DNA of 64,000 nt from an uncultured Clostridia bacterium (GCA_944354125.1 CALVPT010000011.1:1-64000); one strand, 5' to 3'; shown: positions 7,741-16,547, counted from the first letter of the stretch. Made by a program: numbers and translations. Notes: generated by a model not told the origin, from the letters alone.

Positions 7741-7892
7741 AAATGACTATCAGTGTGTGCGTGGTTGGAATATAAACCCGAAAGACAGGTTCTTCGGAAT
7801 TTACGTACACATTATATAGGGCAATGCGCTAAAAAAGTGCTAAATATTTAAGGTTTCAAAAAAATTATTGTCGATTTTATGAAAAAATGTCA

Positions 7893-7921
7893 TTGACGGC
7901 TATTACATAATTTGTTATAAT
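7893..7921 (+). promoter_or_regulatory. Promoter of the SARP-like response regulator
   Basis: TTGACG (7893-7898), 17 bp, TATAAT (7916-7921). The transcript would have a 5' leader of about 58 nt before the TTG start at 7986. Confidence 0.7.
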
Positions 7922-7985
7922 TTGTATGAATTGTTAAACTTGCTTGGGCTGTGCCGTAGAGGACGGTCGGGAGGGGGTTGGAACA

Positions 7986-8756
7986 TTGAAGATAATAGCC
8001 GTTGACGACGAAATAAGTGCGTTGAACGTAATCCTGGGAGAAATAATAGAACTGCGCGACATAGAATACCGCTTCTTCAAGGACGACGTGCAAAGCATTA
8101 CCGAATACGTCGCGTCAAACAGGGTGGATGCGGCATTTCTGGACATAAATATGCCCAACATCAACGGGCTTGAACTTGCAAAACGCTTGCTCGGCATATC
8201 GCCCGAAATAAAATTCGTATTCATAACGGGGCTTGCCGTCTCTGCAAGCGACCTCGACGAGGACATAAAATCGCATACCGTCGGCTTTTTGTATAAGCCG
8301 TTCGACAGGGGCGAACTTTTAAAATATCTAGCCGACATAGGCGGCTCTTCTACAATGACCGTAACGACTTTCGGCTCGTTCGAATGCTTTATCGGCAACG
8401 ACATAGTGCCCTTTTCTTCGGCAAAGTCAAAGGAGCTGTTCGCACTGCTCATCACTTACTACGGCAAGAGTCTGACGATGACTGACGCCATCTCCCAGCT
8501 GTGGCCCGACCACGAGCTGGAAAAGGCGAAAAAACTGTACAGGGACGCCGTATGGCGTCTGAGAAAGACGCTGCGCGACGTCGGGTTCAACTGCGTGACG
8601 TTCGGCAGGGCAAATCTCACGCTCATAAAGGACAATATTCGCTGCGACATGTGGGACTACGTCGAGGGCGACCGCCTGCTGTATAACGGCGAATACCTCA
8701 AAAACTACGAGTGGAGCCTTATCTATCAGACCGCGCTCGACGCCCTCAAAAAATAG
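7986..8756 (+). CDS. Orphan response regulator with SARP/OmpR-like winged-helix output domain
   Basis: Residues 1-115 form a receiver domain: acidic pocket VDDE, phospho-acceptor D53 in AAFLDINMPN, T81 in FITG, K104 in LYKPF. Residues about 125-230 look like the DNA-binding domain of SARP/AfsR-type activators (VTTFGSFECFIG, AKSKELFALLI, DAISQLWPD, LYRDAVWRLRKTL). The start is taken as TTG 7986 because GGGAGGGGG lies 8 bp upstream and the receiver domain begins there; an upstream start at 7944 would add 14 unlikely residues. There is no histidine kinase nearby. The target is unknown; the following lipoprotein gene has its own promoter. Confidence 0.82.
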   Translation: MKIIAVDDEISALNVILGEIIELRDIEYRFFKDDVQSITEYVASNRVDAAFLDINMPNINGLELAKRLLGISPEIKFVFITGLAVSASDLDEDIKSHTVGFLYKPFDRGELLKYLADIGGSSTMTVTTFGSFECFIGNDIVPFSSAKSKELFALLITYYGKSLTMTDAISQLWPDHELEKAKKLYRDAVWRLRKTLRDVGFNCVTFGRANLTLIKDNIRCDMWDYVEGDRLLYNGEYLKNYEWSLIYQTALDALKK

Positions 8757-8814
8757 CCGCACGCCAAAAAGCTCTTTGTTTTTGTGAAAAGGAGTGTATC
8801 AGTCGGTAAATTGC

Positions 8815-8843
8815 TTGACTAAACGCAAAGTTACGGGTAAAAT
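8815..8843 (+). promoter_or_regulatory. Promoter of the cyclophilin-like lipoprotein gene
   Basis: TTGACT (8815-8820), 17 bp, TAAAAT (8838-8843), 41 bp before the ATG. Confidence 0.6.
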
Positions 8844-8883
8844 AAAGTAGTATATCAAGTACTTTAATTTTATAGGTAATAAG

Positions 8884-9795
8884 ATGACGTTCAAGAAATT
8901 AGGTCGCATAATATGTGCAACAGCAATCTCGGGTCTTGCAATTGCCGCACCCTTATTTTCGGGTTGCAGCACCTCCCATCCCGAGGCAAAGATAACCGTT
9001 GAATTCAGCGGCGAGACCTACGTGCTCGAGTATAAGTTATACCGCAGCATGTATCCTCAGACCGTACAGCACTTCATAGAGCTTGCAGACAACGACTTCT
9101 ATGACAACACCATAATCCACAATTACCAGACGGACAAGTGGTACGGCGGCGGATACGAGTATGACGACGGCGAGGAAAGGGGCTATACCGCATCCTTCGA
9201 GGACGGCTCGGAGAGCATGCTCGACTATCTCGAGTCGGCATCCAAGGAATACGACTATGCCGTGCTTGCAGACCCCGACGCGGGCAAGATAACGCCTTCC
9301 GTATACAAGGATTTCATAGACGGCGACCTCAGCCAGCCTCTTACAACGCTCATCGGCGAGTTCTCCAACAACCAGCATAAGATAGAAAACGGCGCTCTCA
9401 ACGCCTCCTATGGCTGTCTCAGAATGTTCTACACCGCAAAGGACGTAGAGGGCAAGAGGGTATACCTCGACAAGCAGGGCTCCGAAAAGGGCGTAATGGG
9501 CGACTATAAGTACAACAGTGCGACCAGTCTGTTCTCCATACAGGTCAATTCTTCGACCTCGTCTGACTCCAGCTACTGCATTTTCGCCACGCTCGAAAAT
9601 ACCGACGTGCTCGATTCCCTCAAGGAGGCCGTTTCCGAAGCTTCTTCCGACGTCGGCTCTACCAACTTCACCAAGGAGATAAGCCTCTACGTCGATAACT
9701 TCGACGAGTTCGTAGACCCTCAGGTAAACGAAGTCACATACAAGGTGACGGCTACGCCCATAATCATAAAGACGGTGGAGATAACCAAGTACTGA
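8884..9795 (+). CDS. Secreted lipoprotein with degenerate cyclophilin-type domain
   Basis: A signal peptide (basic MTFKKLGR then a hydrophobic stretch) ends in the lipobox LFSGC, so the 303-residue product is probably anchored outside the membrane. The mature part begins like a cyclophilin peptidyl-prolyl isomerase (ITVEFSGETYVLEYKLYRSM, TVQHFIELADNDFYDNTIIH) and later has GALNASYGCLRMFYTAKD and IFATLENTDVLDSLKEA at the positions of the usual GTLSMA and VFG.V..GMDVVD motifs. The catalytic Arg of FHR is replaced (IIHN) and insertions are long, so isomerase activity is doubtful. It may be a substrate-binding or chaperone-like derivative. Confidence 0.65.
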   Translation: MTFKKLGRIICATAISGLAIAAPLFSGCSTSHPEAKITVEFSGETYVLEYKLYRSMYPQTVQHFIELADNDFYDNTIIHNYQTDKWYGGGYEYDDGEERGYTASFEDGSESMLDYLESASKEYDYAVLADPDAGKITPSVYKDFIDGDLSQPLTTLIGEFSNNQHKIENGALNASYGCLRMFYTAKDVEGKRVYLDKQGSEKGVMGDYKYNSATSLFSIQVNSSTSSDSSYCIFATLENTDVLDSLKEAVSEASSDVGSTNFTKEISLYVDNFDEFVDPQVNEVTYKVTATPIIIKTVEITKY

Positions 9796-9817
9796 TTTTT
9801 AAAATTGCATATCTTCA

Positions 9818-9846
9818 GACGGTAACGCGCGGTTGCCGTCTTTTTT
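9818..9846 (+). terminator. Terminator after the cyclophilin-like lipoprotein gene
   Basis: GACGGTAAC (9818-9826) pairs with GTTGCCGTC (9832-9840), one G-U pair, followed by six Ts. Confidence 0.8.
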
Positions 9847-9920
9847 ATGCAAAATTTTTCCTTCCTGTCATTTTAAGGAAAATTTTTTAATAAAATTTAT
9901 TAACTACGGTTTATATTTTG

Positions 9921-9972
9921 TTGACATTGCTACGACACAGACATATAATATAGATACTTAACCAAGGTTAAG
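9921..9972 (+). promoter_or_regulatory. feo promoter with metalloregulator-type palindrome
   Basis: A consensus promoter, TTGACA (9921-9926), 17 bp, TATAAT (9944-9949), is followed at the expected start point by the dyad CTTAACC-AA-GGTTAAG (9957-9972). It does not look like a Fur box (TGATAAT-type). The GGTTAA half-sites recall binding sites of DtxR/IdeR/MntR regulators. A repressor here would block transcription of the iron-uptake operon. The identity of the regulator is inference; none is encoded nearby. Confidence 0.75.
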
Positions 9973-9995
9973 ATTTTTATATGAGGAGTGAATAT

Positions 9996-10208
9996 ATGCC
10001 TCTTGTAATGGCTCCCTGCAACAGGGAAATGGAAGTCAGGAAGATAGCGGCCGAGGATAAGACCAAAAAGCATCTCATGGAGCTCGGAATAGTGGCTGGG
10101 TGCAGAATAACCCTGCTGTCGAGCGGAGAGCGCGGAGTGATAGTCGCGGTGAAGGAGGGCAGGCTGTGCCTGGACGGCGAACTTGCCCGCAAAATACTAG
10201 TGGCGTAG
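9996..10208 (+). CDS. feoA: FeoA-like protein (first copy)
   Basis: A 70-residue SH3-like FeoA protein, thought to assist the FeoB iron pore. Seen: MPLVMAPCNREMEVRKI, the family's KKHLMELGIVAGCRITLLS and VIVAVKEGRLCLDGELARKILV. The start is ATG 9996, 8 bp after GAGGAG at 9982-9987; the in-frame ATG at 9981 lacks a proper RBS. It is followed 109 bp later by a second FeoA and then FeoB, the pairing common in Clostridia. Confidence 0.88.
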   Translation: MPLVMAPCNREMEVRKIAAEDKTKKHLMELGIVAGCRITLLSSGERGVIVAVKEGRLCLDGELARKILVA

Positions 10209-10317
10209 CCTCAGGTTGTACGGATAACGGGCAGGCGTACGGGCATAAATGTGTCCGCGGCAGGGAAAGTGCGGTCCGCCATCCATGAATTTGACTGAAT
10301 TTTTAAAGGAGATATAT

Positions 10318-10548
10318 ATGATCAGGTTACTAAGCGATTTTACCATAGGCGAAAGCGGTAAAATAGTCAAGGTAAACGGCGAAGGCAGAGTGCGCAGGCG
10401 GCTCTTTGATATGGGCGTGACTCCGCAGGCGGAGGTCACAATGCGCAAAAAAGCCCCTCTCGGCGACCCGATAGAGGTGACGGTGAGGGGGTATGAGCTG
10501 ACGCTCAGAAAGGTGGAAGCGGCGTGCGTGGAGGTGCAGACGAGATGA
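10318..10548 (+). CDS. feoA: FeoA-like protein (second copy)
   Basis: A 76-residue FeoA domain: LSDFTIGESGKIVKVNGEGRVRRRLFDMGVTPQAEVTM and GDPIEVTVRGYELTLRKVEA. The ATG at 10318 follows AAAGGAG with good spacing; upstream in-frame starts are not supported. Its stop codon overlaps the feoB start (ATGA at 10545-10548), so the two are translationally coupled. Confidence 0.92.
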   Translation: MIRLLSDFTIGESGKIVKVNGEGRVRRRLFDMGVTPQAEVTMRKKAPLGDPIEVTVRGYELTLRKVEAACVEVQTR

Positions 10549-12836
10549 GAACTTTTGCGCTTGCAGGCAATCCCAACTGCGGAAAGACGACGCTTTTCAA
10601 CGCGCTTACGGGCTCTACGGCGCACGTCGGCAACTGGCCGGGAGTAACGGTAGACAAGCGCGAGGGCGTATATAAGGGCGAGAGGGAAAGGGTTGCAATC
10701 GTCGACCTTCCCGGAATATACTCGCTGTCGCCCTACACTCCCGAGGAGGTCATCTCCAGAAACTACATATTGGACGAAAAGCCCGACGGCATAATAAATA
10801 TCGTCGACGCGACCAATCTGGAGCGCAACCTCTACCTGACTACGCAGATACTCGAAATGGACGTCCCCGTTATAATCGCCCTCAACATGATGGACGAGGT
10901 CGAAAAGGTCGGGGATAAAATAGACATAAAGGCGCTGGAAAGGGCGACGGGCGTGCCCGTGGTTGCCATATCGGCGCTCAGAAAGAGCGGCATAAAGGAG
11001 CTCATGGAAAGGGCGACGGCAATGCCGAAGGAGCGCAGGGGCTCGACCGTGCTCGGCGGCTCGCTCAAAGCAAAGATAGAGCGCGCCAGACAGTTCTTCG
11101 AAGGGCAGGGCGTGGCATCGCCCCTCTTTCACGCCGTAAAGATGCTGGAGTCGGATGAGATAGAATTAAAGCACGACGGCGCAAGGCAATTGCTTGCGGA
11201 AATCGACGCCTCCGACGACCTCGAGGCGGAGATTGCCGACGAGAGATATAAGTACATATCGGCGCACTTCTCCTCTGCCAAGTCCAAGGGCAAAAAGCAG
11301 GGGCTGACCAGATCTGACAGGATAGACAGGGTACTCACCCACAGGGTGTTCGCCCTGCCGATATTCCTCGTCGTGCTCTTTCTCATATTCCATCTTACAT
11401 TCTCGGAAAATCTGTTCTATCTCAATGGCTTTAACGAGGGGCAGGCGTGGATGCCCACGCTTGAAGATATCGGGCTTTTGAATGCCGACGGCGGCCCTGC
11501 AAATTTCGGAGTCGAACTTCTGGCGGTGTTCTATGACGGAACGGTCTATTCGCCCGGCGTAATACTGACTAATCTTCTCAATCTCTTCCTCGACCATATC
11601 TCGGGCGGCATCGTAACCCTTATGGAAAACGGCGGCGCGGCGGAGTGGGCGACGGGACTCGTCGGCGACGGCGTGCTCGGCGGAATATTCGCCGTGCTCG
11701 GCTTCCTGCCCCAGATACTCGTTCTGTTCCTCTTTTTCTCCATACTCGAGGATACGGGCTATATGGCGAGAATCGCCTTCGTGCTCGACAGAATTTTCAG
11801 GCGTTTCGGACTTTCGGGCAGGGCGTTCATGCCCATGATAATGGGCTTCGGCTGCTCGGTTCCCGCGGCGATAAATACCAGGACGCTCGCCGACGAAAAG
11901 GAGAGGACGGCAACCATAAGGGTAATTCCCTTCTTCTCGTGCGGCGCTAAACTGCCCATACTCACGGCGGTTGCGGGCGGCATAGTCGGGGCGTTCGGCA
12001 TAGGCAATGCCGACGCAATCACCTTCTCCATGTATGTTTTGGGCATATGCACGGCAATCGTGTGCGTGCTGATAATGCGCAATACTACTCTGAAGGGCGA
12101 AACGCCTCCATTCATAATGGAACTGCCTGCATACCATATGCCGGGGTTTGCAAACCTCATGCTCCACCTGTGGGATAAGACCAAACACTTCGTAAAGAAG
12201 GCGTTTACCATAATCTTTGCCTCGACGGTAATCATCTGGCTGCTCTCGCACCTCAGCTGGAACTGGCACTATCTGCCCGACGAGGAGATGAATGCATCCA
12301 TGCTTGCCTCGATAGGCATGTTCGTTCAGCCCCTCTTCACGCCGCTCGGCTTCGGCTCTCAGCTCGGTCAGTTCGGCTGGGTGTTCGCGGTTGCGGCAAT
12401 TACGGGACTCATAGCCAAGGAAAACGTCATAGCCACGTTCACTACGCTGGCAATCTGCATAGGCGCATACGTCGGCACGGGAACGGAGGATGGCGTGGAA
12501 GAGCTGGTAGGGCTCATCAACATAATCTCCGCCGATTCGGGCATAGCGCAGGGTCAGCTGATTGCGGCGCTCATAGCGTTCATAGCCTTCAACATGACCA
12601 CCATTCCCTGCTTTGCGGCGTGTGCCACGGCTAAGGCCGAACTTTCAAAGGGCACTTTCGCAAGGACTGTCGCATTCTGGCTCATCACAAGCTATACGGT
12701 GTCTTGCATCATATACACGGTGGGCAGCTGGTGGTGGACGCTCTTCATATGGCTGGCAGTCGCGGTGGTCGCAACCTGCGCCATAGTGCTTGCAAACAAG
12801 GGCAGGCTTAAGCTCTGCGCACGCAGAAAACAATAA
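10545..12836 (+). CDS. feoB: Ferrous iron transporter FeoB
   Basis: A GTP-gated Fe(II) transporter of the inner membrane, 763 residues. The N-terminal G domain shows G1 GNPNCGKTTLFNALTG (residues 8-23), G2 GVTVDKREG, G3 DLPGIYSLSPYTPEE and G4 NMMDE. A helical spacer (about 170-250) leads to the membrane part with the two gate motifs (FMPMIMGFGCSVPA and the related TTIPCFAACATAK). It overlaps feoA by 4 bp and belongs to the operon driven from 9921. A small cysteine-rich protein follows. Confidence 0.97.
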   Translation: MRTFALAGNPNCGKTTLFNALTGSTAHVGNWPGVTVDKREGVYKGERERVAIVDLPGIYSLSPYTPEEVISRNYILDEKPDGIINIVDATNLERNLYLTTQILEMDVPVIIALNMMDEVEKVGDKIDIKALERATGVPVVAISALRKSGIKELMERATAMPKERRGSTVLGGSLKAKIERARQFFEGQGVASPLFHAVKMLESDEIELKHDGARQLLAEIDASDDLEAEIADERYKYISAHFSSAKSKGKKQGLTRSDRIDRVLTHRVFALPIFLVVLFLIFHLTFSENLFYLNGFNEGQAWMPTLEDIGLLNADGGPANFGVELLAVFYDGTVYSPGVILTNLLNLFLDHISGGIVTLMENGGAAEWATGLVGDGVLGGIFAVLGFLPQILVLFLFFSILEDTGYMARIAFVLDRIFRRFGLSGRAFMPMIMGFGCSVPAAINTRTLADEKERTATIRVIPFFSCGAKLPILTAVAGGIVGAFGIGNADAITFSMYVLGICTAIVCVLIMRNTTLKGETPPFIMELPAYHMPGFANLMLHLWDKTKHFVKKAFTIIFASTVIIWLLSHLSWNWHYLPDEEMNASMLASIGMFVQPLFTPLGFGSQLGQFGWVFAVAAITGLIAKENVIATFTTLAICIGAYVGTGTEDGVEELVGLINIISADSGIAQGQLIAALIAFIAFNMTTIPCFAACATAKAELSKGTFARTVAFWLITSYTVSCIIYTVGSWWWTLFIWLAVAVVATCAIVLANKGRLKLCARRKQ

Positions 12837-12852
12837 AAGGAAGGTACGCATT

Positions 12853-13014
12853 ATGTCACCTTTGGATATAGCTATAATAGTCGTCGTATCCGTCGCCTTC
12901 GTCGCGGCGGTGGGCGCAATAATCTACCGCAAGGTCAGAAAGAAGGGCGGTTGCGGATGCGGCTGTTCGGGCTGTCCGCACTCCTCGGGCTGCTGCGGCA
13001 GAAAGGATAAATAA
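12853..13014 (+). CDS. FeoB-associated Cys-rich membrane peptide
   Basis: 53 residues: one transmembrane helix (DIAIIVVVSVAFVAAVGAIIY), a basic stop-transfer segment, then a tail with seven cysteines (GGCGCGCSGCPHSSGCCG). This is the known small protein family found right after feoB in Clostridia; it may bind iron or aid FeoB in place of FeoC. The start is ATG 12853 with RBS AAGGAAGG; longer in-frame extensions overlap feoB and are rejected. It lies 16 bp after feoB. Confidence 0.88.
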   Translation: MSPLDIAIIVVVSVAFVAAVGAIIYRKVRKKGGCGCGCSGCPHSSGCCGRKDK

Positions 13015-13043
13015 ATTTACCTACACAACACTCCACATATTGC

Positions 13044-13081
13044 GGACGGGGCGGCGCCGATTTACGGCGTCCGCCCCGTCC
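13044..13081 (+). terminator. Hairpin ending the feo operon
   Basis: GGACGGGGCGG (13044-13054) pairs with CCGCCCCGTCC (13071-13081), with an inner GCCG/CGGC stem. A T-rich stretch follows but no true T run. Confidence 0.65.
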
Positions 13082-13223
13082 CCTTATATTATCGTTTATT
13101 AGCGTTCGCTATGCGGTAAAAAGTTACATATCTGCGCATAAAAGTAAAATTATTCGCATACGCTTGCAAAAATACGCGGCTATGTGTATAATAAAGTGGT
13201 AATAATGCAAAGGAGTGTTTCCA

Positions 13224-14426
13224 ATGATTAAATTATCGCATAAAATTTCAGAAATTTCTCCCTCGATGACTCTCGCCATTTCCGCAAAGGCCAACGAGAT
13301 GAAGGCAAACGGCGAAAAGGTCATCTCTTTCGGCGTCGGCGAACCCGACTTCAATACTCCCGAACACATCGTCAGGGCGGCAAAGGACGCGCTGGACAAG
13401 GGCTATACCAAGTATGTCGCAGCGTCTGGTCTTCCCGCGCTCAAAAAGGCGATTGCAAATAAACTCAAAAGAGAGAACGGGCTGGACTACGACCCCTCGC
13501 AGATAGTCGTCTGCAACGGCGGCAAGCACGCAATCTATAACGCCATGTTCGCCGTGCTCGAAGAGGGCGACGAAGTGCTCATTCCCAAGCCCTACTGGCT
13601 GACCTACCCCGAAGTCGTAATGTGCTGCGGCGGCGTGCCCGTATATATCTATGCGACTCCCCGTCACGGCTATAAGGTGACGGCCGCTCAGATAGAGGCA
13701 ATGATTACGCCCCACACCAAGATGCTCATCCTGAACAGCCCCTGCAACCCCACGGGCGCCGTATATACCGAGGAGGAGATAAGGGCGATTGCCGACGTAT
13801 GCGTAAGGCACAACATCGTGGTACTCTCCGACGAAATGTATGAAAAGCTCATATACGGCGGCGAAAAGCAGTTCTCGATAGCTTCCGTATCCCCCGAAAT
13901 GAAGGAGCTCACCATAATAGTCAACGGCGTATCCAAGTCGTATGCCATGACGGGCTGGAGACTGGGTTTTGTAGCCGCACCCAAGCACGTTGCAAAGGCA
14001 ATCGGCTCCTTCCAGAGCCACACGACCTCCAACGTCAACACGATTACTCAGTATGCAGCCATCGCCGCATACGAGGGCGACCAGAAGCCCATGGAGGACA
14101 TGGTAAAGGCGTTCGGCGAGAGAAGGAAGAAGATGCTCGAGGTTCTCGAGAGCATGAAGCCCCTCGGCCTCGACTACGTTAAGCCCGACGGCGCATTCTA
14201 CGTAATGCTGCTGTGCTACAACCTCTACGGCAAGAGCTACGAGGGCGTAAAGATAAACGGCAGCATGGACTTCTGCGAAATGCTCTTAACCCACGAAAAG
14301 GTTGCGGCAACGCCCGGCATCTGCTTCGGCGACGACGATGCGATAAGGCTCTCCTACGCGCTCTCCATGGAGGACATGCTCGAGGGACTGCGTAGAATCG
14401 GCGAATTCGCAGCCAAGTTGAAATAA
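13224..14426 (+). CDS. Class I PLP-dependent aminotransferase (aspartate aminotransferase-like)
   Basis: A fold-type-I aminotransferase of 400 residues. Motifs: ISFGVGEPDFNTPEHI at the N-terminus, TKYVAASGLPALKKAI, NSPCNPTGAVYTEEE, SDEMYEKLIYGG, the PLP lysine in NGVSKSYAMTGWRLGF and IRLSYALS near the end. These fit subgroup I-gamma (thermophilic/Bacillus-type AspC); the amino-acid preference is not fixed by sequence, and a broad aspartate/aromatic enzyme is likely. ATG 13224 is chosen because AAGGAG ends 8 bp before it; the GTG at 13215 is part of that RBS. It stands alone between two hairpins. Confidence 0.9.
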   Translation: MIKLSHKISEISPSMTLAISAKANEMKANGEKVISFGVGEPDFNTPEHIVRAAKDALDKGYTKYVAASGLPALKKAIANKLKRENGLDYDPSQIVVCNGGKHAIYNAMFAVLEEGDEVLIPKPYWLTYPEVVMCCGGVPVYIYATPRHGYKVTAAQIEAMITPHTKMLILNSPCNPTGAVYTEEEIRAIADVCVRHNIVVLSDEMYEKLIYGGEKQFSIASVSPEMKELTIIVNGVSKSYAMTGWRLGFVAAPKHVAKAIGSFQSHTTSNVNTITQYAAIAAYEGDQKPMEDMVKAFGERRKKMLEVLESMKPLGLDYVKPDGAFYVMLLCYNLYGKSYEGVKINGSMDFCEMLLTHEKVAATPGICFGDDDAIRLSYALSMEDMLEGLRRIGEFAAKLK

Positions 14427-14469
14427 TCGTGAAAAAATAAAAAAATTGCAAAAAATTTTCAAAAAACTA

Positions 14470-14497
14470 TTGAATTTCCGCCTGTTTATGATAAAAT
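14470..14497 (+). promoter_or_regulatory. Promoter of the small P-loop protein gene
   Basis: TTGAAT (14470-14475), 16 bp, TAAAAT (14492-14497), 37 bp before the ATG. Confidence 0.55.
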
Positions 14498-14534
14498 AGG
14501 AGAAAAGTAGTTGAAACTATCAGGAGGTTCAATA

Positions 14535-14942
14535 ATGATTAAAATTATTTACGGTCCCAAGGGTACAGGTAAGACAAAGCAGATTATTCAGGCGGCTAAC
14601 GCCAACATCGCCACGGCGAAGGGTTTAAGCGTGTTCATTACCGATACCGACCGTTATATGCACGACGTCGTAAGAGATGTTCGCTTTATAAATGTCACGC
14701 ATTATAATGTCGCAGGCGAGGAAGCTCTCTGCGGATTCATAAAGGGCGTAATCGCCGGCAACTACGACATAGACAACGTATACGTCGACGGAATAGCTAG
14801 AATTGCAGGCAAGAGCTTAAGCGAGCTTGCAGGCACATTCTATATGCTTGAAAAGGTCTCCAACGAGAGCAATCTGGTTATAACCATAACCTGCAGCTGC
14901 GCAAAGGAAGACCTGCCCGATTTCGTGGCTAAATATTGCTGA
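14535..14942 (+). CDS. Small P-loop NTPase of unknown function
   Basis: 135 residues. Walker A is at the extreme N-terminus (MIKIIYGPKGTGKTKQII), and DNVYVDGIAR may serve as Walker B. The remainder is a short alpha/beta fold ending in ITITCSCAKEDLPDFVAKYC. AGGAGG 7 bp upstream fixes the start at ATG 14535. Small single-domain P-loop proteins of this kind recur in Clostridia, but I know no tested function. The gene lies between the aminotransferase and threonine synthase with its own promoter and a hairpin after it. Confidence 0.6.
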   Translation: MIKIIYGPKGTGKTKQIIQAANANIATAKGLSVFITDTDRYMHDVVRDVRFINVTHYNVAGEEALCGFIKGVIAGNYDIDNVYVDGIARIAGKSLSELAGTFYMLEKVSNESNLVITITCSCAKEDLPDFVAKYC

Positions 14943-14964
14943 AACAAGGCAAACTGAACTTCTG

Positions 14965-15001
14965 CGGCGACCCCTTATCTTGCGGTGTCGCCGTATATTT
15001 T
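14965..15001 (+). terminator. Terminator after the P-loop gene
   Basis: CGGCGAC (14965-14971) pairs with GTCGCCG (14987-14993), followed by TATATTTTT. Confidence 0.6.
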
Positions 15002-15023
15002 TAATCGGGATAAAGGTGATAAG

Positions 15024-16511
15024 ATGTATTTTATAAGCACAAGAGGGGGAGAAAAAGTAACGGGCGCCCGCGCAATAGTCAAGGGACTTTCGGATAACGG
15101 CGGACTCTTCGTCCCCGAGACCTTCCCCGCAGTCACGAGGGAGGAGCTGGAGGAGATGCTCTCCATGAGCTATCCCGAGCGCGCCGCAAAGGTCCTTCAT
15201 AAATATCTGGACGACTATGACGAAAAGGGGTTGCTTTCCGCATGCGAGGCGGCATATTCCAAGTTCGAGGGCAACGACCCCTGCCCCTTAGTCAAGATTA
15301 AGGACGGCATTTACATTCTGGAGCTCTTCCACGGCCCTACCTGCGCATTCAAGGACATGGCGCTCACCGTGCTCCCCTATCTTTTGAGGAAGGGCTGCGA
15401 CATATGCGGCGTAAAGGAGGAAATTCTCGTCCTCGTTGCCACCTCGGGCGATACGGGCAAGGCCGCGCTCGAAGGGTTCAAGGACGCGGAGGGCGTCAAG
15501 ATAATGGTGTTCTATCCCGATGACGGCGTCTCCTCCATGCAGAAGTTGCAGATGTGCACCCAGGAGGGCAAAAACGTCAACGTCGTCGCCGTAAAGGGTA
15601 ATTTCGACGACTGCCAGACGGCGGTAAAGAACATATTCAACAGCGCCGAATACGCAAAGATTTTAAAGGAAAAGAACGTCCTTCTGTCCTCGGCAAACTC
15701 CATAAATTTCGGCAGGCTCGCACCTCAGATAGCTTACTATTTCTCGGCATATCTCGACCTCGTATCCTCCAATCAGATAGAGATGGGGGAGGAGATAGAT
15801 TTCTGCGTGCCTACGGGCAACTTCGGCAATATTCTCGCGGCATACTACGCAAAGCGCATGGGTCTGCCCGTAAGGAGACTGCACTGCGCCTCCAACATGA
15901 ACAACGTTCTGACCGACTTCCTCGCAAAGGGCGAATATGACGTTCACAGGGAATTCTATAAGACGACTTCGCCCTCCATGGACATACTCGTTTCCTCCAA
16001 CCTCGAAAGGCTTCTTTTTGAGGTTTCGGGCAGGGATGCAAAGGTGACGGCGGAGCGCATGAAGGAGCTCAAGGAGAAGGGAGTATATAAGATAACCGCA
16101 AAGGAGCAGGCGGACATCAACTCCATTTTCGACGGCGGATTTGCCGACGAGGACGACGTCGTTGAGACCATCTACGACCTGTTCTGCGATACGGGCTATA
16201 CAATGGATACGCACACGGGCTGTGCTATGAAGGTGGCAAACGACTGGAAGTACAAGAACAAGAAGGACGTCACCGACATGGTCGTAGTGTCTACGGCAAG
16301 CCCCTACAAGTTCCCTCAGGACGTGCTGTATGCCGTGACGGGCAACGACGTCAGGGACAGTTTCAAGGGCATAAAAAGGCTTCACGCCGCAACGGCAATG
16401 GCTGTGCCCAAGTCGCTCTCGACTCTCAGGGATAAGCCCATACGCTTCAAGACTACCGTACACAAGGAAAAGATGTTTGACGAGGTGTTGAAGTTCGTCG
16501 AGGGTAAATAA
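15024..16511 (+). CDS. thrC: Threonine synthase
   Basis: A PLP enzyme converting O-phosphohomoserine to threonine. The 495-residue length and the motifs STRGGEKVTGARAIVKGLSDNGGLFVPETFP, LELFHGPTCAFKDMAL (PLP lysine in FKD), VATSGDTGKAALEGF and FCVPTGNFGNILAAYYAKRMGLP define the long (type-2, E. coli/yeast-like) class. It starts at ATG 15024 after AAAGGTGAT; the upstream in-frame start at 14985 lies in the hairpin before the gene and is rejected. No other threonine genes are adjacent. Confidence 0.95.
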   Translation: MYFISTRGGEKVTGARAIVKGLSDNGGLFVPETFPAVTREELEEMLSMSYPERAAKVLHKYLDDYDEKGLLSACEAAYSKFEGNDPCPLVKIKDGIYILELFHGPTCAFKDMALTVLPYLLRKGCDICGVKEEILVLVATSGDTGKAALEGFKDAEGVKIMVFYPDDGVSSMQKLQMCTQEGKNVNVVAVKGNFDDCQTAVKNIFNSAEYAKILKEKNVLLSSANSINFGRLAPQIAYYFSAYLDLVSSNQIEMGEEIDFCVPTGNFGNILAAYYAKRMGLPVRRLHCASNMNNVLTDFLAKGEYDVHREFYKTTSPSMDILVSSNLERLLFEVSGRDAKVTAERMKELKEKGVYKITAKEQADINSIFDGGFADEDDVVETIYDLFCDTGYTMDTHTGCAMKVANDWKYKNKKDVTDMVVVSTASPYKFPQDVLYAVTGNDVRDSFKGIKRLHAATAMAVPKSLSTLRDKPIRFKTTVHKEKMFDEVLKFVEGK

Positions 16512-16547
16512 TTGCACGGCCTTTCCGGTAACCTGATTTTTATTTGC

